A stretch of 64,000 bases of DNA, from positions 22,894,563 through 22,958,562 of the forward strand of contig CM040755.1 of the NCBI GenBank assembly GCA_022829145.1, written 5' to 3'. Made by a program: the position numbers and the translations under genes. This document shows positions 60,172 through 64,000 of the stretch, in pieces; position 1 is the stretch's first letter; every line of letters starts with the position of its first letter. Under the pieces are notes generated by a model. The model was given only the letters and a program-made list of their open reading frames with translations. It did not search any database and was not told the DNA's origin. The DNA comes from Albula goreensis (lineage: Eukaryota > Chordata > Actinopteri > Albuliformes > Albulidae).

Positions 60172-60591
60172 GAATACAATATATACATATACATTTTGTG
60201 TGGGCTTGTGATGTAGCTACAAAGAGAGCTGTAGATAGGCTGGTGTGGTATTGTGTGGTTGATAGAATGGAGTGGCTTGCACTCCAGTATACAGACTATT
60301 TTTACAAACCACTCTCAGCCTTCATGCTGATTTTACTGTTGGTGGTTGAGTGTAAAGACTCTCAGATGTGAGTAAGAGGCTCACCTCTCCCTTCATGTGA
60401 GGAGAAATCTGGATTCAGACAAACCCAAGGTCATGTTTTTCTATCCCCCCCCCACCCCCTTGTTCCACTCCTCTTTCCAGCTTTTACACAAGGGCTGGTC
60501 ATTTACAAGCGACGGAATGCTCATAACCTAAACGCAGAAACCTGCCTCTCTTCAGTCCAATCTTTTGCCTTTCCCCCTGCACCCCCACTCA

Positions 60592-60610
60592 CACACACAC
60601 ACACACACAT
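60592..60610. repeat. (CA)n microsatellite, about 9 units
   Basis: A short CA array followed by loosely CA-rich sequence to about 60,660. Confidence 0.9.
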
Positions 60611-60724
60611 ATGTAAAAACACCCTCATATGAGTATGCAAACATGTGTGCGCACACACACTGTTGCTATGTTGAAAAAAAAAACCCAAATGAACAAAAAC
60701 TCCTGTAGTTAGCAGATTTCACTT

Positions 60725-60930
60725 CTAGTTTTGCAACAGAAAAAGCCTGCTTCCCTGAGATATAAATAGTGGGGTTTTAATAATTAGCAGAATGAAAGCA
60801 TGGGGTCTGACTTACTTTGATCTGCATGTCTCGCACATTCTAATTACCTCTTACCGGATAGGCAGAATTATGTAAGTCATATGCAGAGAGTGCGTGCAGT
60901 TTTGGCATTCTGTAATGTTTGATGATGTAT
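60725..60930. promoter_or_regulatory. Candidate conserved non-coding element
   Basis: The block contains GATATAAATAGTGGGG (TATA/MEF2-like), TTTTAATAATTAGCAG, CATTCTAATTACCTC and GTAAGTCATATGCAGAG. Two TAATTA-type words plus a MEF2-like word in repeat-free sequence support the call. Confidence 0.4.
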
Positions 60931-62594
60931 GGGAAATCTCATAGCCTTGGAAGGGTTGTGATAGCTGGATGACAACCGCAATAGTGAGGCCACTCATGGA
61001 GACTCAGCAGGGTAAGTAGTGTACTAGCACTCAGTCTGATGGAATAGGGAATGCTGATATGAATTTTAACACAAGTCAGTTTATTCACAAGATACAGATG
61101 ACAATGTTTGGTTTTCAATGAGCCTTGGGAAGACCAAAGTATGTCATATCTTAATTCTGATTCTCAGACAAAAGACGTAATGGGCAGGTCATTAAAAATG
61201 ATACAGTTCTTTACAGGTTTAAAAGTTTCTACAGACAGGTGCAGTAGATTTATTGTGTTTACAGTGTAGCGTTATTCCCCACCTCCTGCCTTGTAAGCAT
61301 GTGTGGCAGGGGTTTGCATCTCTTTCTCCTGCAGACAACCATAGTGAGCACTGCTATGGAGAGGTGCTGAAAAATAACTTTTAAGTGCTTAGTTTTTCTT
61401 TTTTTGTTTGAAGGATTTTTTAAATAATCTTAAATCTTTGCTTTTATGGGTTTTACAAAATAGTTCTACTCAGAATGCTTGTAGATTGGAAATGGGTTGT
61501 ATGAATATTCATTTTCAGGGGTGCTCAGCATATTCAGGTATCGTGTTCTGTAGCTTTTGTTATGCTCTGTACCACTCGCAATACAGACCTCACTGCAGGT
61601 ATTATTGGTCCTTGAAATTTGGAAAGCCTGAAAAGACTAGAAAATTCCTGGAAATCAGGAATGTCCTCTGTCATTTACCTAAGATACCTTTCTTTATTGA
61701 AATCTATTGTTTCACGATTTAACAATGACTCATAACTATTATGTGATTAAAATGAGTGAATAAATAAAAACTGAAGGAAATGGCAGGCTGATGGCGGGTT
61801 TGACTATATGGTAGCATACAGCGCTGTACTGCACAGCAGATTTGCATCAAGTGTCCATGAAGGTTGGAATAATTGGTCATGCGAAGGCGCTTCACCACAA
61901 TAGCCACAGAAAGGCACTTCGTAGGGTAGTTTTGTTCAGCAGCTCCTGGCCAGCTAGTAAACAGGTCAGCTGGGTAGAAACTGATTTCTGATCAGTTAAG
62001 ACTCTAACTACAGGAAGATAACTAGTGGTGGCTGAGACTGTCATAATAATGTCTGCAGGGGATGTATATTTTGCTGGCTAGCTTTCAGACATACACAACC
62101 CCCCCCACCCCTGTTGCACACCACAACCCACTTACAAACACACCCATGAGCAGTACACACCCTGTGTCTGACACACTTTCAAATGAACTGATACCCCCTG
62201 CCAAGTCGATGCACGCCAGTTTGCCAGAGGGTGAATGTAGGGTTTGCGGTGTGACTGTAGTTGCCCATCTCTGATTACACATCAGTAGCTCTCCCCCAGT
62301 GATCATGTATGCAATGACATAACACAAACCTTTATGCAAACCAATCAAGTGCAGAGCAGGAAAATAACACAACATGATTTTGTCTGGTCTTTTTTCTTTT
62401 AAAAACAGACTGTTTCCTTTTTTGCTAAACTTCTAGATGTGAGGTTCCTTATGTGATGAAGAAGTCAAAGACAGACTGGAGGTTTCTCAATAATATGTAG
62501 ATGTATATAAAATCTTAAAATGGCTCTTGGGTGATTGAACAAAAACAAAGTAGGAAAAAACCCCTTATGTAAAGCTGTGCATTGTTTTGTGTCT

Positions 62595-62960
62595 GGACGC
62601 ATTTTTATTTCTCATGCCTCGTGGTGTAGCCTAGTTTAGGGGAGATGAATGTGTGTAACACCCCTCCGCCTCGGCTGCCCCCCATGCTGGCTGCTAATTG
62701 GCTGGAGACTGGGAGCTTCCTGCTGTGTGCTCCCTGCTTCGCTTCGCTTTGCCACCCCACCGGCTCTTTTGCCAGCTTTCCTAAGAACTGTGTAATTAAC
62801 CCAGCGCTAATTAACTATTTCTAATTACACCACAGCGCTGTTTCTATCACACGCTTCTAAAGTGCGGAGACAGTCTGCCCGCTCCTCGTAACTCCCCCAG
62901 CTGCCTGTGTACCTGCCTCTGAATGGGTTTCCTGTCATTGGCTTTTTCCAGTCCGGGCTT
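62595..62960. promoter_or_regulatory. Candidate long CNE with three spaced TAATTA cores
   Basis: GTAATTAAC (core 62,793), CTAATTAAC (62,808) and CTAATTACAC (62,822) lie 15 and 14 bp apart, about one and a half helical turns, between two AGCGCTG-type words (62,803 and 62,834). Upstream are GGCTGCTAATTGGCTGG and CpG words. Regular spacing of identical cores suggests cooperative homeodomain binding, which is inference. Confidence 0.45.
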
Positions 62961-63829
62961 ATTTTGTTCAAAAATAAGTCTCTTGTTTTGATAATACATT
63001 CAAAATAATTTGGATGCAGTTTATCATGAGAAAATACAGGTAAACTCTTATGATCTGACATTCATAGCCACTTGTTTATTCTGAATTGAACTTCACCTTG
63101 AAGAGGACGATGCAAAGTTGTCCTAATGAACAATTTGTTATGAGGTAGCCTGGTTTACTCAAGGTCTCGGTAAGATTTCCATTTGTCTTACAGAACACTT
63201 TTGTAGTGCAGGTTCAAGAACTTTCAACAGTAGGAAATCATATCAGATTTTGGGGCGTTTTGCCTTTTGCGTTAGGCGTTTTGAGCAAACAACTTGTAGG
63301 CATAAAAGTATGGGACGGAGAGGGGCGGGAGGGAAGTGGTGGTTGCAGGAGAGCATCACTAGTGTCCAGATAAGCCCTGTTATCTCAATCCTGATGTGCT
63401 TCCAGCCACACAACACTGAATCACCACCCCCTCACTCCCCCTTCCCACCTTCAGTCTCGTCAGGGCCGCAGCAGCTATTTCTGGGCCACAGACTGATAGC
63501 TAGAACTGAGGATCATTGATTTTACGGGAAGCAGTGTTTACAGGCTGAGCGCCATCGACCTGAGTTGACTTTTTAGCCTCCTGAAGTTGGAGAAGGAGCA
63601 TGCGGTCCCGGCTGTATTGAACGGTCCTTAAGGGGATCACGTCTCAGGTCATGAAGCAACTGGGCTGGTTCGGTCGTATCATCATTGTTGTTAAGTCTTA
63701 TAACTAAGTGTTTAGAGGCAAATGACTGAGGGGGAAAGGGAAGGTAGGAGAGGGGTGCTGAGTGAGAGAGGGAGGACCTAAAGGAAGTGAAGCAGTAGGT
63801 CACTGCTGCTCATTGTTGAATTATGAATG

Positions 63830-64000
63830 AATCAATGTGAGCTCTTTGCGTCAGATTGGGGTTATAAATGGCGCATTCTGATATCCGCCAAGCCATTGGC
63901 CTTGTTTCTGTGATTCTTCAGGCACAGAGCAGCCTCTGTATCTGTGGAATCACATGGCTTTCAGAATAATTCACTTCAGCGCAGCAGCAGGAGAGTTTGA
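63830..64000. promoter_or_regulatory. Candidate CNE running off the window end
   Basis: The block contains CTTTGCGTCAGATTGGGG, GGTTATAAATGGCGC, GATATCCGCCAAGCCATTGG and CAGAATAATTCACTTC. TTATAAATGG and the CCAAT-like inverted ATTGG are the main words. The right boundary is outside the window. Confidence 0.3.

Larger units (their letters stand above)
45400..64000. other. Non-coding region 3: densest run of candidate CNEs
   Basis: Enhancer-like blocks recur every 1-4 kb from 48.6 kb onward. The intervening DNA holds potential quadruplexes, T-runs (55,087-55,102; 55,418-55,430; 59,156-59,170) and ordinary sequence. No gene is evident. Confidence 0.5.

Overview
The window reads as vertebrate, most likely ray-finned-fish (teleost), nuclear DNA. 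It is almost entirely non-coding. The reasons are: no open reading frame with convincing protein content over 64 kb; about twenty long (TG/CA)n, (CT)n and mixed microsatellites, several over 60 bp; mononucleotide runs of 15 to 25 bases; general CpG scarcity with a few local exceptions; and a short interspersed repeat at 40.13 kb whose core (cattttgcagatgctcttat... followed by gcgacttaca) is, from memory, very common in fish genomes. A decayed second copy lies at 58.80 kb. I see no prokaryotic gene organisation, viral genes, tRNA, rRNA or CRISPR array.

Layout. Positions 1-10,150 are strongly AT-rich and gene-poor. Two GC-richer islands stand out. One (about 1,160-1,455) holds an open frame on the minus strand with an upstream acceptor-like site and a downstream AATAAA, a possible terminal exon or decayed gene copy. 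The other (about 5,043-5,300) holds a GC hairpin with a CTCF-like core. Near 10.2 kb the character changes: a cluster of homeodomain-type sites, a TATA-like element, a splice-donor consensus (GTAAGT at 10,595) and raised CpG up to about 12.7 kb suggest a promoter and 5' untranslated exon. I could not identify the gene.

From 13 kb to the end the sequence alternates G- or C-run-rich, purine-rich and microsatellite DNA with many 100-450 bp blocks of a different texture: TAATTA, octamer, SOX, GATA, RFX and CRE-like words with few simple repeats. This is the look of a long intron or gene desert of a developmental regulator, packed with candidate conserved non-coding elements (CNEs). The CNE calls were made by eye from motif density and texture; no alignment was possible, so each is a hypothesis.

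Structural oddities include a perfect 20-bp inverted repeat with a 10-nt spacer at 26,329-26,378, a 41-bp-period minisatellite at 27.2-27.5 kb, a 28-bp direct repeat 216 bp apart at 41.3/41.5 kb, and a CA/TA/TG alternating purine-pyrimidine tract at 22.86-22.99 kb. A few exon-like segments (45.39 kb with a perfect Kozak ATG next to a donor; 59.39-59.46 kb with both splice consensus ends) are recorded at low confidence.
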